A stretch of 64,000 nucleotides of DNA from Carnobacterium jeotgali MS3 (GCF_000745125.1 NZ_JQNF01000007.1:124001-188000); one strand, 5' to 3'; positions 8,703-21,026 are shown, counted from the first letter of the stretch. Made by a program: numbers and translations. Notes: generated by a model from the sequence alone, not told the origin.

Positions 8703-9974
8703 TTGTTATTTAATGAATTAGAATTGAACCAACACATATTGCACGCACTGAAAGAAGCAGGCTATACGAAAGCAACGCCTATCCAAGAGGATGCCATTCC
8801 GCATCTGATGAACAACAAGGACTTGTTGGGTTGTGCCCAGACTGGTACTGGTAAGACAGCTGCATTTGCCTTACCGATCCTTCAAAATATTATGGAAGAA
8901 AAAACAATTGGAAAAGGTGCCATCAAAGCCTTAATCCTTGCTCCTACACGTGAACTTGCCATACAAATCGGTGATAGTTTCCAAACATACGCTAAATACC
9001 TTCCATTGAATATCCAAGTAATTTTTGGTGGCGTTTCCCAGAATCCTCAGACAGCCACGCTGAAACGTGGAACAGATATCCTAGTTGCGACCCCAGGCAG
9101 ACTGTTGGACCTTATCAAACAAGGATTTGTCAAACTGAACCAGGTTGAGTTCTTCGTCTTAGACGAAGCCGATATGATGTTGGATATGGGGATGTTACGT
9201 GATGTACGCCATATTATCCGCGAATTGCCTAAGAAACGTCAAAGTATGTTCTTTTCAGCAACGATGCCGAAAGAAATCGAAAAACTTGCAGGAACTATTT
9301 TATCAAACCCGGTAAAAGTGGTGGTCAATCCGGTTTCATCCACTGTTGAAGTCATCCAACAGAGTGTTTATCGCGTAGCCAAGGCCGACAAAACTAACCT
9401 CCTTATCCATCTTTTGAAGAATAAGCAGGTTGAGCGCTCCCTAGTCTTCTCCAGAACCAAGCATGGCGCCAACAAAATCGTCAAAAAACTTTTGCAAGCG
9501 GGTTTCTCCGCCGAAGCGATTCACGGCAACAAGTCCCAGAATGCGCGTCAGCAAGCTTTAGAAAACTTCAAGACCATGAAAACTAGCGTTCTCGTAGCGA
9601 CAGATATCGCAGCCCGTGGTATCGATGTGCCTGAGCTTTCGCAAGTTATCCAATTTGACTTGCCTGAAGTTCCAGAAACCTACGTTCACCGTATCGGCCG
9701 TACAGGACGAGCAGGGCTAAGTGGAAAAGCTATCTCTTTCTGTGATGAAACAGAATCAGACTTGTTGCGCGACATTGAAAAACTTAGTAAGAGGAAAGTT
9801 TCAGTCATAAAAGACCATCCCTATCTGTTGAAAGAAGGCACTCAAGCACCAACACAGCAGGCGAGAAAAGCAGTTGCCCCGCGTAATAATGGAACACGAG
9901 CTAAAAGTAAACAAGTTCGAAGAGGCGGTCAAAAATCCGCACAAAGACCTCGTGTACAAACGAAAAACACGTAA
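8703..9974 (+). CDS. DEAD-box RNA helicase
   Basis: This is an ATP-dependent RNA-unwinding enzyme, probably for cold adaptation, ribosome assembly or mRNA decay. The motifs run in order: Q motif ATPIQ, Walker A AQTGTGKT (45-52), PTRELA, TPGRLLD, the DEAD box in VLDEADMML, SAT in FFSATMP, ARGIDVPE, and HRIGRTGRAG. The C-terminal tail is basic and disordered (Lys/Arg/Gln/Pro rich), typical of CshA/CshB types. I prefer the TTG start at 8703, six bases after GAGGGAGA, because it gives the usual N-terminus beginning MLFNELELN. An in-frame ATG at 8676 has no ribosome binding site and would add nine residues. It appears monocistronic with a strong terminator. Confidence 0.93.
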   Translation: MLFNELELNQHILHALKEAGYTKATPIQEDAIPHLMNNKDLLGCAQTGTGKTAAFALPILQNIMEEKTIGKGAIKALILAPTRELAIQIGDSFQTYAKYLPLNIQVIFGGVSQNPQTATLKRGTDILVATPGRLLDLIKQGFVKLNQVEFFVLDEADMMLDMGMLRDVRHIIRELPKKRQSMFFSATMPKEIEKLAGTILSNPVKVVVNPVSSTVEVIQQSVYRVAKADKTNLLIHLLKNKQVERSLVFSRTKHGANKIVKKLLQAGFSAEAIHGNKSQNARQQALENFKTMKTSVLVATDIAARGIDVPELSQVIQFDLPEVPETYVHRIGRTGRAGLSGKAISFCDETESDLLRDIEKLSKRKVSVIKDHPYLLKEGTQAPTQQARKAVAPRNNGTRAKSKQVRRGGQKSAQRPRVQTKNT

Positions 9975-10100
9975 AGTAAGCGATTAACAAAGGCGTTTTT
10001 TGCCACCTCTTATGTGGACTCGCACTTGCATCTAGACTATTACTTCACTGGTCAAGATGACGAAATAAAAAGGGAAGGAAAGAAATCTTCTTCCATCATA

Positions 10101-10145
10101 AAAGATCGAGGGTTCATGCATTGAATGCATGGACCCTCGATCTTT
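10101..10145. terminator. Strong hairpin terminator after the DEAD-box helicase
   Basis: AAAGATCGAGGGT and its complement ACCCTCGATCTTT flank an inner ATGCAT-TGA-ATGCAT hairpin. It has A-rich and T-rich sides and may work in both directions, ending the helicase on the plus strand and facing the end of sufB. Confidence 0.75.
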
Positions 10146-10248
10146 ATCATTGTCAATTCCTTAGGTTAATGACCTATTAGATAACCAACTGAATTCAGAA
10201 TAATTTTGTTCCATTAATACATTCCAAATTTTAAAATCTGTCGTTATA

Positions 10249-11643
10249 CTAACCAACTGACCCTTCCATCTCATACGCAATCAATCGGTTCAACTCTACT
10301 GCGTATTCCATTGGGAGTTCTTTTGAGAAGGGTTCGACGAAGCCCATGACGATCATTTCGGTGGCTTCTTGTTCGGTCAAGCCACGGCTCATCAGGTAAT
10401 AGAGTTGTTCTTCTGAGATTTTAGAGACTTTGGCTTCGTGTTCGAGCGAGACATTGCCGTTATGAATCTCGTTGAACGGGATCGTATCTGACTTGGATAA
10501 GTCATCCATGATGATCGTGTCGCATTCGATATGGGAGATAGATCCGCCTGAGTTTTTGCCAAACGTCACTTGCCCACGGTAATTCACTTCTCCACCGTCT
10601 TTAGCGATGGATTTTGAGACAATCGAACTTGAGGTGTTGGGTGCGTTATGGATCATTTTTGCTCCGGTATCTTGGTTTTGTCCGGCTCCTGCCATCGCAA
10701 TCGACAGCATCGTTCCTCTAGCTCCGCGGCCATTCAATAAGATGCTTGGGTATTTCATCGTTGTTTTGGCTCCAAGGTTGCCATCAATCCATTCCATAGT
10801 AGCACCTTCTTCGGCTACCGCACGTTTGGTTACCAAGTTGTAGACATTGTTGGACCAATTTTGAATCGTCGTATAGCGGCAGTAAGCGTCTTTTTTAACA
10901 ATAATCTCAACGATAGCAGCATGTAGACTACTAGATGAAAAAGTTGGTGCGGTACAGCCTTCGACGTAATGCACACTTGCGCCTTCATCCACCACAATCA
11001 AAGTGCGTTCGAATTGCCCCATTGCTTCATCATTTATCCGGAAATACATTTGCAATGGTACGTCGCAGCGCACACCTTTTGGCACATAAATAAAGGTTCC
11101 GCCAGACCAGACAGACGAATTAAGTGCCGCTAATTTATTATCGGTTGCCGGTACAACTGTTCCAAAGTGTTCTTTAAAAATCTCTGGGTATTCTTTTAGT
11201 GCGGAATCGGTATCAGTAAAGACGATCCCCATTTTTTCAAATTCTTCTTTCATGTTGTGATAAACCACTTCAGATTCGTATTGCGCGCCAGCTCCAGCTA
11301 GATATTTGCGCTCAGCTTCAGGAATTCCAATACGTTCAAAAGTTTCTTTGATTTTATCTGGTACATCTTCCCAGTCACGTTCAGGTTGGTTACTGACAGT
11401 CTTGTAATACGTAATGTTATCAAAATCGATTTCTGATAAATCTGCTCCCCATGTTGGCATCGCTCGTTTAGTAAAGTGATCATAGGCTCTCAATCGGTAA
11501 TCCAGCATCCAGTCCGGTTCTTGTTTGCGTTTTGAAATCTCACGAACGGTTGCTTCCGTTAATCCTTTTCCCGTTGTATAAATGGATTCCACATCATCAT
11601 GAAACCCAAATTGGTAATTCTCACGTTCTGGTACTTCTCCCAT
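10249..11643 (-). CDS. sufB: Fe-S cluster assembly protein SufB
   Basis: SufB is part of the SufBCD scaffold that builds iron-sulfur clusters in the cytosol. The 464-aa length is standard. Recognisable family segments are the N-terminal [47 protein letters not shown] (with the conserved Cys), [11 protein letters not shown] and the C-terminal [21 protein letters not shown]. It is the last gene of sufC-sufD-sufS-sufU-sufB, the order usual in Firmicutes. Its ATG follows an AAGGAG site. There are no odd features. Confidence 0.97.
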   Translation of the reverse strand: MGEVPERENYQFGFHDDVESIYTTGKGLTEATVREISKRKQEPDWMLDYRLRAYDHFTKRAMPTWGADLSEIDFDNITYYKTVSNQPERDWEDVPDKIKETFERIGIPEAERKYLAGAGAQYESEVVYHNMKEEFEKMGIVFTDTDSALKEYPEIFKEHFGTVVPATDNKLAALNSSVWSGGTFIYVPKGVRCDVPLQMYFRINDEAMGQFERTLIVVDEGASVHYVEGCTAPTFSSSSLHAAIVEIIVKKDAYCRYTTIQNWSNNVYNLVTKRAVAEEGATMEWIDGNLGAKTTMKYPSILLNGRGARGTMLSIAMAGAGQNQDTGAKMIHNAPNTSSSIVSKSIAKDGGEVNYRGQVTFGKNSGGSISHIECDTIIMDDLSKSDTIPFNEIHNGNVSLEHEAKVSKISEEQLYYLMSRGLTEQEATEMIVMGFVEPFSKELPMEYAVELNRLIAYEMEGSVG

Positions 11644-11669
11644 TATTCTTCACTCCTTGCTTTCCTTCA

Positions 11670-14615
<2,946 letters not shown>

Positions 14616-14626
14616 CTTGATCCTCC

Positions 14627-15400
14627 TTAATCATCTTCCAATACAATATCTAAACCAAGTTCATCACGAATCCCTTTATAGCCTTCTGCTTCCAAGCGTT
14701 TAGCGAGTTCTGGCCCACCAGTTTTTACAATAATACCGTTCATCATGACATGCACCACATCGGGTGTGACATAATTCAACAAGCGTTGGTAGTGAGTAAT
14801 GATCAATGCGCCAAAATTTTCACCGCGCATCGCATTAACTCCTTTTGATACGACTTTCAATGCATCAATATCTAGACCTGAATCAATTTCATCCAGAATG
14901 GCAAATGTCGGTTCAATCATCATTAATTGCAAGATTTCATTGCGTTTCTTCTCGCCACCGGAAAATCCTTCATTCAAATAGCGTTCAGCCATTTCTTCTG
15001 GCATATCCAATACTGCCATCTTTTCATCTAACTTTTGGATAAACTTCATCACCGAGATTTTATCGTCTTCTGGTCTGCGAGCATTGATTGCCGCACGCAT
15101 AAACTCAGCATTGGTAATTCCAGCAATCTCACTTGGGTATTGAACAGCTAGAAACAACCCCGCACGTGCACGTTCATCAACCGCCATTTCTAATACATTT
15201 TGCCCATCCAATAAAATTTCACCTTCTGTAACAATGTAGCTAGGGTGCCCCATAATGGCTGCCGAAAGGGTGGATTTACCTGTTCCGTTAGGTCCCATAA
15301 TGGCATGGATTTCATTGGTATTCATCACTAAATTTACGCCTTTTAAAATTTCTTTTTCTTCAATGGACACATGTAAGTTTTTTACTTCTAGTACTGACAT
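14627..15400 (-). CDS. sufC: Fe-S assembly ATPase SufC
   Basis: SufC is the ABC-type ATPase that drives the SufBCD scaffold. The protein carries Walker A GPNGTGKS, a Q-loop QYPSEI, the signature FSGGEKKR, Walker B FAILDEIDSGLD and the switch His in ITHYQRLL. I prefer the ATG at 15400 (MSVLEVKNLHV), which matches the family N-terminus. An in-frame ATG at 15409 sits only three bases from the AGGAG site. It is the first gene of the suf operon, with a promoter about 80 bases upstream. Confidence 0.95.
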   Translation of the reverse strand: MSVLEVKNLHVSIEEKEILKGVNLVMNTNEIHAIMGPNGTGKSTLSAAIMGHPSYIVTEGEILLDGQNVLEMAVDERARAGLFLAVQYPSEIAGITNAEFMRAAINARRPEDDKISVMKFIQKLDEKMAVLDMPEEMAERYLNEGFSGGEKKRNEILQLMMIEPTFAILDEIDSGLDIDALKVVSKGVNAMRGENFGALIITHYQRLLNYVTPDVVHVMMNGIIVKTGGPELAKRLEAEGYKGIRDELGLDIVLEDD

Positions 15401-15475
15401 AAGTTTCATTCGCTCCTGTACATTAGATTATTTTCACAAATCATGAGTGATTGGATTTTTGCTTTCATAGCTTAT

Positions 15476-15504
15476 ATTCTAGACTAACCTTTCTACTTTC
15501 GCAA
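15476..15504 (-). promoter_or_regulatory. Candidate sigma-A promoter of the suf operon
   Basis: On the minus strand a TTGCGA -35 box (15499-15504) is separated by exactly 17 nt from a TAGAAT -10 box (15476-15481). The leader to sufC would be about 65 nt. No Fur-like or IscR-like box was recognised. Confidence 0.55.
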
Positions 15505-15641
15505 TCTTATTAGTCATGGCTATGGGTTTACTTTTCTACTTTGAATCAAGTAAACTGATAAAAGGAACTATTAAGAAATTTAGCTGAATTTTCTAAACTA
15601 CTTTTATAGTTGTTCAGCTCGTCAAGAAAGGAATGATTTTC

Positions 15642-16370
15642 ATGAAACCTCTTATTGGAATTGCCGGAAATATCTTATTAGACCACGCCGCTATGAATGG
15701 TTTTCCAATCACTTATACACCGCAAGGATTTGTTAAAGGCGTTCAGCAAGCGGATGCGATTCCTGTAGTTTTTCCAATCAGTGACCCACACGAAGCTAAA
15801 GAATACATGTCGAAAGTGGACGGACTTTTGTTGGCTGGCGGACAAGATGTATCACCATTACTATTTGGCGAAGAACCTAGTTTAAAACTAGGTGCCACTA
15901 ACCCAGCTCGTGATGCTTTTGAGATTGCTCTTGTAAAAGAAGCACTTCATCAGGCCAAACCCATTTTTGCAGTCTGCCGTGGTCTTCAATTATTGAATGT
16001 CGCTTACGGTGGCACACTTTATCAAGATGTTTCGGATTATCCTGATTTAGCTGTCCAACACATTCAACTGACTCATTTTGAGACTGGCGCTCATACGATT
16101 ACAATTGATCCTGATAGTACGATTGGAAAAATCTTTGGCGATCAATATGTAGTGAATACTTATCATCACCAAGCAATCAAAAATTTAGCTGACCCTTTTA
16201 GAGCTGTCGCTTGGAGCAAAGACGGATTAGTCGAAGCCTTTGAAGCTAAATCGTCTAGTCAAAGTATTGTCGCTGTGCAATGGCACCCTGAATTAATGCT
16301 GTCACACGATGTCATGATGCAACGTTTGTTTACCGATTTTATTAAACGAGTAATCAAAAAAATGACTTAA
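15642..16370 (+). CDS. Gamma-glutamyl-gamma-aminobutyrate hydrolase-like class I amidotransferase (peptidase C26)
   Basis: This family cleaves gamma-glutamyl amide bonds, for example in PuuD, which releases GABA during putrescine breakdown. The ~242-aa protein carries the nucleophile Cys in FAVCRGLQLLNV, an oxyanion segment LLAGGQDVSP, and the His-Glu pair in AVQWHPE. Translation probably starts at ATG 15642, nine bases after AAGAAAGGA. An in-frame ATG lies at 15633. No other puu genes are adjacent, so the real substrate is open. It stands alone between suf and the PH-domain cluster, facing opposite to both. Confidence 0.9.
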   Translation: MKPLIGIAGNILLDHAAMNGFPITYTPQGFVKGVQQADAIPVVFPISDPHEAKEYMSKVDGLLLAGGQDVSPLLFGEEPSLKLGATNPARDAFEIALVKEALHQAKPIFAVCRGLQLLNVAYGGTLYQDVSDYPDLAVQHIQLTHFETGAHTITIDPDSTIGKIFGDQYVVNTYHHQAIKNLADPFRAVAWSKDGLVEAFEAKSSSQSIVAVQWHPELMLSHDVMMQRLFTDFIKRVIKKMT

Positions 16371-16445
16371 AAAAACTAGTTCTGCTTCTTTCCTAAAACA
16401 GTAGTGTTCTACTGTTTGATGGTCAGATCATGAACTAGTTTTTTT
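16370..16445. terminator. Bidirectional terminator with nested hairpin
   Basis: AAAAAACTAGTTC (16370-16382) pairs with GAACTAGTTTTTT (from 16432). A second hairpin, AAACAGTAG with CTACTGTTT, lies inside at 16396-16417. It separates the converging hydrolase and PH-domain genes and has T-runs on both strands. Confidence 0.75.
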
Positions 16446-16446
16446 A

Positions 16447-16920
16447 TTAAAGACTATGTTGAATCAAACGTTGGATTCTTTTTTGCAGCTCAATTGCTTC
16501 TAATTCAGGCATTTCAGGCAACTTATGACTGTCTGCTGCAGTTGAGATAATCAAAGACATTAGCCCCATTTTTTGCGTTAAAGGACCTTTATTAGATTCG
16601 ATGTTTTGAATCCGAATGAGCGGAATTGTGACTCTTTTTTTTATCACGATGCCCGAAACAAAATCAATCTCATCATTTTTATATTCCACTTTCCAAGACT
16701 GATAATTTAACGTTGGCACAACATAAATGAGTAAAAATCCACCAATAATTGTTACTCCGATAGTGATATAAATACCCGCTTCAGGTAACGCAGTATTGGG
16801 CATGATTTGGAACAGAAAGTTATACAGTAAAGTAACGACCACTAAAGGAAGACTATTCATGAACCCGCGAATGCGCCATAGCTTCAATACTTGGGGATGA
16901 ATCTTTGTTTCCAGTCCCAT
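16447..16920 (-). CDS. Membrane-anchored bacterial PH-domain protein (YdbS-like)
   Basis: The 157-aa protein has two hydrophobic segments (about residues 21-40 and 47-70) and then a bacterial PH (bPH2) domain with WKVEYKNDEIDFVSGIVIKKRVTIPLIRIQNIE and KMGLMSLIISTAADSHKLPEMP. In B. subtilis the YdbS/YdbT pair affects resistance to certain bacteriocins. The role here is inferred from that family. Its ATG follows AGAGAGGAG with eight bases of spacing. It overlaps the upstream gene by 68 bases. It is the third gene of a three-gene PH cluster and resembles the first. Confidence 0.82.
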   Translation of the reverse strand: MGLETKIHPQVLKLWRIRGFMNSLPLVVVTLLYNFLFQIMPNTALPEAGIYITIGVTIIGGFLLIYVVPTLNYQSWKVEYKNDEIDFVSGIVIKKRVTIPLIRIQNIESNKGPLTQKMGLMSLIISTAADSHKLPEMPELEAIELQKRIQRLIQHSL

Positions 16921-18421
16921 ACACTTTACTCCTCTCTGTTGTTAAAAACCAATTAAATATTCGTTCACAATCTGCTTCTTCTATAAAAGATAACTGTTTG
17001 ACCTGGGCGGAATCTCCAAGTGCACTAGATACTTCTACTTTTCCTAAATGACTTTTCTTTAAGAAGGGTGTTTGTTTAACGGTTAGATTTAAGATTCGGT
17101 CTCTACGTAAATAAACCGTTTCTGTGCTGATGAATTTAGGCAATTGGAAGGTGATTTCTGCTTCTGAAAGAGTATATCCTGTTCTTTTGTAACTTCGGTA
17201 TCCATAAAGAATTGTCAACAAACTCATCACAGCTCCAATAATCCAGGCAAATGGCCATAAAATATAGGATACCAATAGTGATAAACTAATCCATATTAGT
17301 AGCGGAACTTGGATAAACCTTCTCCAAGAACGAAGGGGAACAACAGGTTGAGCCGGTTGGCAGATAAACTGCGGTACGATTTCTGCTCTTAAAACAGCCA
17401 ATTGTTTTGTCTTGACGAGCGGCAGTAAAATGATTTCTCCCTTTTCAGTTGCTTCACTTGTATCTTTTTTATCCGCAACGTTTTCATCACTGGTGATACC
17501 TACCGAAAACGTCGTGTACCCTGCTAACTTTTGCACCCAATTCTGCTTTTCCCAAACACTTTGAATATTTGCTACCGCAATCGTCTGACTTTTGACCTCT
17601 AGTAATCCTTTTTCAATCGTTAGATAGTTATTCGTTACATCAACTTTGTATTCGAAGTTTTTTATAATGGACAGTAGACTTCCGATAAAAAACAAAAGCA
17701 GAAATACACCTATACTAAGCAACAAAATAGATACAATAGCCGTTTGGCTGACAAAAGTTCTTGCTTGGTCAAAAAGTGCGTCTGGAATGAGTTCGCCAAA
17801 AATATTTATCGCTCCAACAAATACGATAAAGCCTTTAATAACAGAACCGCCCATCACATTCATTTTAAGAATATCAACTAAACTCATCGTATAAACGGTT
17901 CGGGTCACGCCAGCTTTTTGTAATGAAAATCCGCTATGACGATCAATCTGTGGTTCTGTTGTACTTTTCCTCTCAGATACAAGAAAGGTTTCTTTTAGAA
18001 AGTGCAGTTGATTTGCCAATTGCAAGGCATTTTCTTTCGATAAAGCATCTAAAACAATACCTTTTCCTGGTGTTTTGATTTCCAGTTTAGTAGCATTGAA
18101 AAAACGGTGAACAATATCTTCACTGTAATCGATGCTTTGAATACGGGTGATTTGAACATCTTTTTCATTTTGAACAAATAGTCCACTTTTAACAACAAAG
18201 CGGTTGCCTTCAATCCAATAAGTTGTGCGAACAAATCGCAACACATCAGCTAAGTAAACTAAACCAAAAATCGTAATTGAAAGCACCGTTAAAATCAGTC
18301 CAAAACCATCTAATCTAGAACTTGAAAAGGCGAAGAAAATAATTGGCCAGATAAATGAAACCAAGCGACTGTAAGCAGTGGTCACCAGTGTTATCGGGTG
18401 TAGTTTTTTTTCATTATACAT
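16853..18421 (-). CDS. Multi-PH-domain membrane protein (YdbT-like)
   Basis: The 522-aa protein repeats a pattern of paired membrane segments and PH-like beta domains: the first near residues 10-140 (TTYWIEGNRFVVKSGLFVQNEKDVQITRIQSIDYS), the second near 190-340 (NNYLTIEKGLLEVKSQTIAVANIQS) and the third after about 380 (YTLSEAEITFQLPKFISTETVYLRRDRIL). It starts within the last eight bases of the preceding PH gene. The last ~23 residues run over the start of the next gene and have low-complexity character, which suggests that an ancestral stop was lost. The function is unknown beyond a link to envelope or bacteriocin stress in the family. Confidence 0.83.
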   Translation of the reverse strand: MYNEKKLHPITLVTTAYSRLVSFIWPIIFFAFSSSRLDGFGLILTVLSITIFGLVYLADVLRFVRTTYWIEGNRFVVKSGLFVQNEKDVQITRIQSIDYSEDIVHRFFNATKLEIKTPGKGIVLDALSKENALQLANQLHFLKETFLVSERKSTTEPQIDRHSGFSLQKAGVTRTVYTMSLVDILKMNVMGGSVIKGFIVFVGAINIFGELIPDALFDQARTFVSQTAIVSILLLSIGVFLLLFFIGSLLSIIKNFEYKVDVTNNYLTIEKGLLEVKSQTIAVANIQSVWEKQNWVQKLAGYTTFSVGITSDENVADKKDTSEATEKGEIILLPLVKTKQLAVLRAEIVPQFICQPAQPVVPLRSWRRFIQVPLLIWISLSLLVSYILWPFAWIIGAVMSLLTILYGYRSYKRTGYTLSEAEITFQLPKFISTETVYLRRDRILNLTVKQTPFLKKSHLGKVEVSSALGDSAQVKQLSFIEEADCERIFNWFLTTERSKVYGTGNKDSSPSIEAMAHSRVHE

Positions 18422-18896
18422 CTGATTTCACCGCCTTTATTCGTTCTATCAATTGACTTCTCAATTCTTCAGCCTCTTGTTTAAGGAGTAAAGGAATCTC
18501 ATGTTCTGTTCCTGCGGTAAAAACTACATTCATTTGTATGCCATATTTTTTAGTCAGCGGACCTTCTTTCACGACCACATGTTGGATGCGTTCGATTGGA
18601 ATCAACGTTCTCTTTTTAAAAAACAAGCCGTGCATGATTTCTAAATAAAGCGGATGCATTTCATAGCGCACCGATTTTAATTTTAAATAAGGTAACAAGA
18701 AGACACTGACTGAAAAGTCCGCTACCGGTAAACTAATCCAAATTGCTATCAACCATTTTGGCCAATCAAATCGCACTGTCAAGAACATTAAAACGCCAAA
18801 AAAAGCTAAGGTAAAAAAACTTTCAATAACATTCGTTGTTCGTTCATAGCGAATCACACTTTCATCTAACTTTTTTGTAGGCATTTCCTTATACAT
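18414..18896 (-). CDS. Membrane-anchored bacterial PH-domain protein (YdbS-like)
   Basis: This is the first gene of the PH cluster. Two membrane segments (about residues 25-70) are followed by a PH domain with VRYEMHPLYLEIMHGLFFKKRTLIPIERIQHVVVKEGPLTKKYG. The GPLTKKYG/GPLTQKMG element is shared with the third gene, so gene duplication around the YdbT-like gene is likely. I prefer ATG 18896, eight bases from AGGAG. A GTG at 18905 is in frame but lies inside the ribosome binding site. The stop overlaps the next start. Confidence 0.82.
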   Translation of the reverse strand: MYKEMPTKKLDESVIRYERTTNVIESFFTLAFFGVLMFLTVRFDWPKWLIAIWISLPVADFSVSVFLLPYLKLKSVRYEMHPLYLEIMHGLFFKKRTLIPIERIQHVVVKEGPLTKKYGIQMNVVFTAGTEHEIPLLLKQEAEELRSQLIERIKAVKSDV

Positions 18897-19079
18897 GATA
18901 CTCACTCCTAACCAACTATCCTTTCATTGAGTGTATCATTATCTTGAAAAGAGTACTATCTTAATGTTTCGCTAAATACATAAAACAACCGCTATTCTAA
19001 TTGAACTTCTCTCTTTTATATTACCAATTCCAATTTCCCATACCGTCAACTCTACAAACTACGAAAACAATCTAAAAAT

Positions 19080-19112
19080 AACCCGCCGACTAAATGATTT
19101 AGTTAGCGGGTT
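19080..19112 (-). terminator. Terminator of the metNIQ operon
   Basis: On the minus strand AACCCGCTAACTAAAT pairs with ATTTAGTCGGCGGGTT and is followed by ATTTTTA. It lies 248 bases past the metQ stop because a repeat element (19126-19326) sits between the two. No other gene precedes it on this strand. Confidence 0.65.
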
Positions 19113-19125
19113 AACACCTTATTCA

Positions 19126-19326
19126 GATTGCATGATTTTTAATTTTGATGATGACTTAATTTGATTACTTAAAATTCTGGAGGAATAAGATTACTTGTAG
19201 CCCTGTTGAAGATTGAAAGATCTTAAGACCTAAGGCTTAAGACGGTATCAGAGCTCTTACAAGCAAATCCGTCCGTCTATTCCATAAGAATTTTTTTTAA
19301 GCATCCACACCATTTATAAAAAAATA
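19126..19326 (+). mobile_element. MITE-like repeat, copy A (most degenerate and shortest)
   Basis: It aligns end to end with the copies at 52490 and 63039. The left end is degenerate (GATTGCATGATTTTTAATTTTGAT aligned by position). The conserved core CTGGAGGAATA is at about 19178-19187 and the internal stem arms are at 19182-19205 and 19249-19283. The shared CTTAAGACGGTA block and the right end AAGCATCCACACCATTT are present. The centre is only a short TCTTAAG...CTTAAGA hairpin. No target duplication remains. It lies between the metQ stop and the metNIQ terminator, so it should be transcribed in antisense orientation as part of the metNIQ 3' end. Confidence 0.7.
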
Positions 19327-19359
19327 TTAGTTCCTTTATTTCTACTAGTTTGAACAGGT

Positions 19360-20205
19360 TTATTCTGTTACGGGAACGACTGCTCCATCCCATTCTTCTA
19401 AGATGAAATCTTGGACTTCTTTAGATTTTAATACTTCAACCAATTTCAAAATAGCTGGATCTTCAGCATCTTCTGAGCGAACGGCAATAATGTTTGCATA
19501 TGGTGAAGAAGAACTTTCAATAGCAATTGAGTCTTCAAGCGGGCTGATATCTTGATCCACAGCAAAGTTTGAATTGATAGCAATCAACTCTGCTTCATCT
19601 TGTTGGTACAATGTCGTCATCAAAGCTGGATCATTTTCGTATTCAAATTTCAAGTTCTTAGAATTTTTGTCAATATCGTCAAACGTAGCTGTGGTAAGAT
19701 CCACACCATCTTTAATCGTTACAAGTCCGGCTTCTTGGAAAATTCCAATTATGCGTCCCCAGTCTGATTGGTTGTTGCTGACTAAGACAGTTGCACCATC
19801 TTCTACCTCATCTAAACTTTTATAACGTTGAGAAAAAATTGCTAAAGGTTCAATATGAATGCTTCCAGCATTCGCAAAATCATAGCCATTTTCTTCTACT
19901 GCTGCATCAAAAAATGGAATATGTTGAAAATAGTTAGCATCAATTTCGCCTTCATCTAAAGCCACATTCGGAATCACGTAGTCATTGTAAGTAGTGATAT
20001 CCAGTTTGATGCCTTCTTCTTCAAGAATCGGTTCAGCAAATTCAAGAATTTCAGCATGTGGCACGTTGCTGGCTCCAATTTTGATTGTTGTATCTTCTGA
20101 TCCTGAACCAGTCGATTCATTTTTGCTTTCTTCACTGCCACAAGCCGCTAACGTTAAGACTACCCCTGTTGTTACTAATGCTGATAAAAGTGTTTTCTTT
20201 TTCAT
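19360..20205 (-). CDS. metQ: Methionine ABC transporter substrate-binding lipoprotein MetQ
   Basis: It captures methionine outside the membrane for the MetNI importer. The 281-aa NlpA-family protein has a lipoprotein signal peptide with lipobox LAAC (Cys22). After a Ser/Glu-rich linker comes IKIGASNVPHAEILEF, and EGEIDANYFQHIPFFDA, a hallmark of MetQ, follows. It is the last gene of metN-metI-metQ. Its ATG follows AGGGGG. The terminator lies downstream beyond the repeat element. Confidence 0.95.
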   Translation of the reverse strand: MKKKTLLSALVTTGVVLTLAACGSEESKNESTGSGSEDTTIKIGASNVPHAEILEFAEPILEEEGIKLDITTYNDYVIPNVALDEGEIDANYFQHIPFFDAAVEENGYDFANAGSIHIEPLAIFSQRYKSLDEVEDGATVLVSNNQSDWGRIIGIFQEAGLVTIKDGVDLTTATFDDIDKNSKNLKFEYENDPALMTTLYQQDEAELIAINSNFAVDQDISPLEDSIAIESSSSPYANIIAVRSEDAEDPAILKLVEVLKSKEVQDFILEEWDGAVVPVTE

Positions 20206-20321
20206 CTTTAAATCCCCCTATTTTCTATTGTTTTAATAATTTAAATCCCCTATTTAAATTGCAGTGTTGCTATTTATCAGCTAATGATTTTTGTTTCTTT
20301 TCAGTTAGCTGTTATGCTGAC

Positions 20322-21026
20322 TTACCGTTTATCGACTTTTTTGACAAGCACATCGCCAATAGCTTGGATGATAAAAACGATCACTAAGATAATCAATGTT
20401 GCGACTAGTGTTACAGCTGGCTGGCTACGTTGGAAACCATCAAGATACGCTAAGTTTCCTAAACCGCCTGCTCCAATTACACCTGCCATCGCTGTAGCAC
20501 CAACTAAAGAAATCGTAGTAACTGTAATACCTGATACAATTGCTGGCAAACTTTCTGGAATCAAGACTTTGTAAATGATTTGCCATTTGCTGGCCCCCAT
20601 AGCTTCAGCTGCTTCAACGACACCTTTATCGATCTCTCTAAAACCAATTTCAACCAGTCGTGCAAAGAATGGTGCTGATGAAAGAATCAATGCTGGTAAT
20701 GCAGCTACCGGTCCAATAATGGATCCTACAAGCGTTTTTGTGACGGGAATCAACAGCACAATCAAAATGATAAATGGGATTGAACGGAAAACATTGACTA
20801 AAATAGCCACTACTCGGTACAGTATTTTGGCAAACACTGTATTTTTTCCATTTGTTTCATACAATAATAGCCCCAGCAATAATCCGGCAAAGAAAATGAT
20901 TACGACTGATCCAAGTGTCATACTAATCGTTTCAATCGTTGCTTCTTGCATTTTTTCCCAATTGACTTCTGAAAAATCGAGGTACTCTGATAAAACACTG
21001 GCTCCAAAACTAAGCTTCGACAACAT
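20322..21026 (-). CDS. metI: Methionine ABC transporter permease MetI
   Basis: This is the membrane channel of the methionine importer. The 234-aa protein has five or so hydrophobic segments and the EAA loop EAAEAMGASKWQIIYKVLIPES, which contacts MetN. Its start overlaps the end of metN by 17 bases and is preceded by GAGGTGG. The length is slightly above the usual ~220 aa because of a short N-terminal extension. Confidence 0.95.
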   Translation of the reverse strand: MLSKLSFGASVLSEYLDFSEVNWEKMQEATIETISMTLGSVVIIFFAGLLLGLLLYETNGKNTVFAKILYRVVAILVNVFRSIPFIILIVLLIPVTKTLVGSIIGPVAALPALILSSAPFFARLVEIGFREIDKGVVEAAEAMGASKWQIIYKVLIPESLPAIVSGITVTTISLVGATAMAGVIGAGGLGNLAYLDGFQRSQPAVTLVATLIILVIVFIIQAIGDVLVKKVDKR

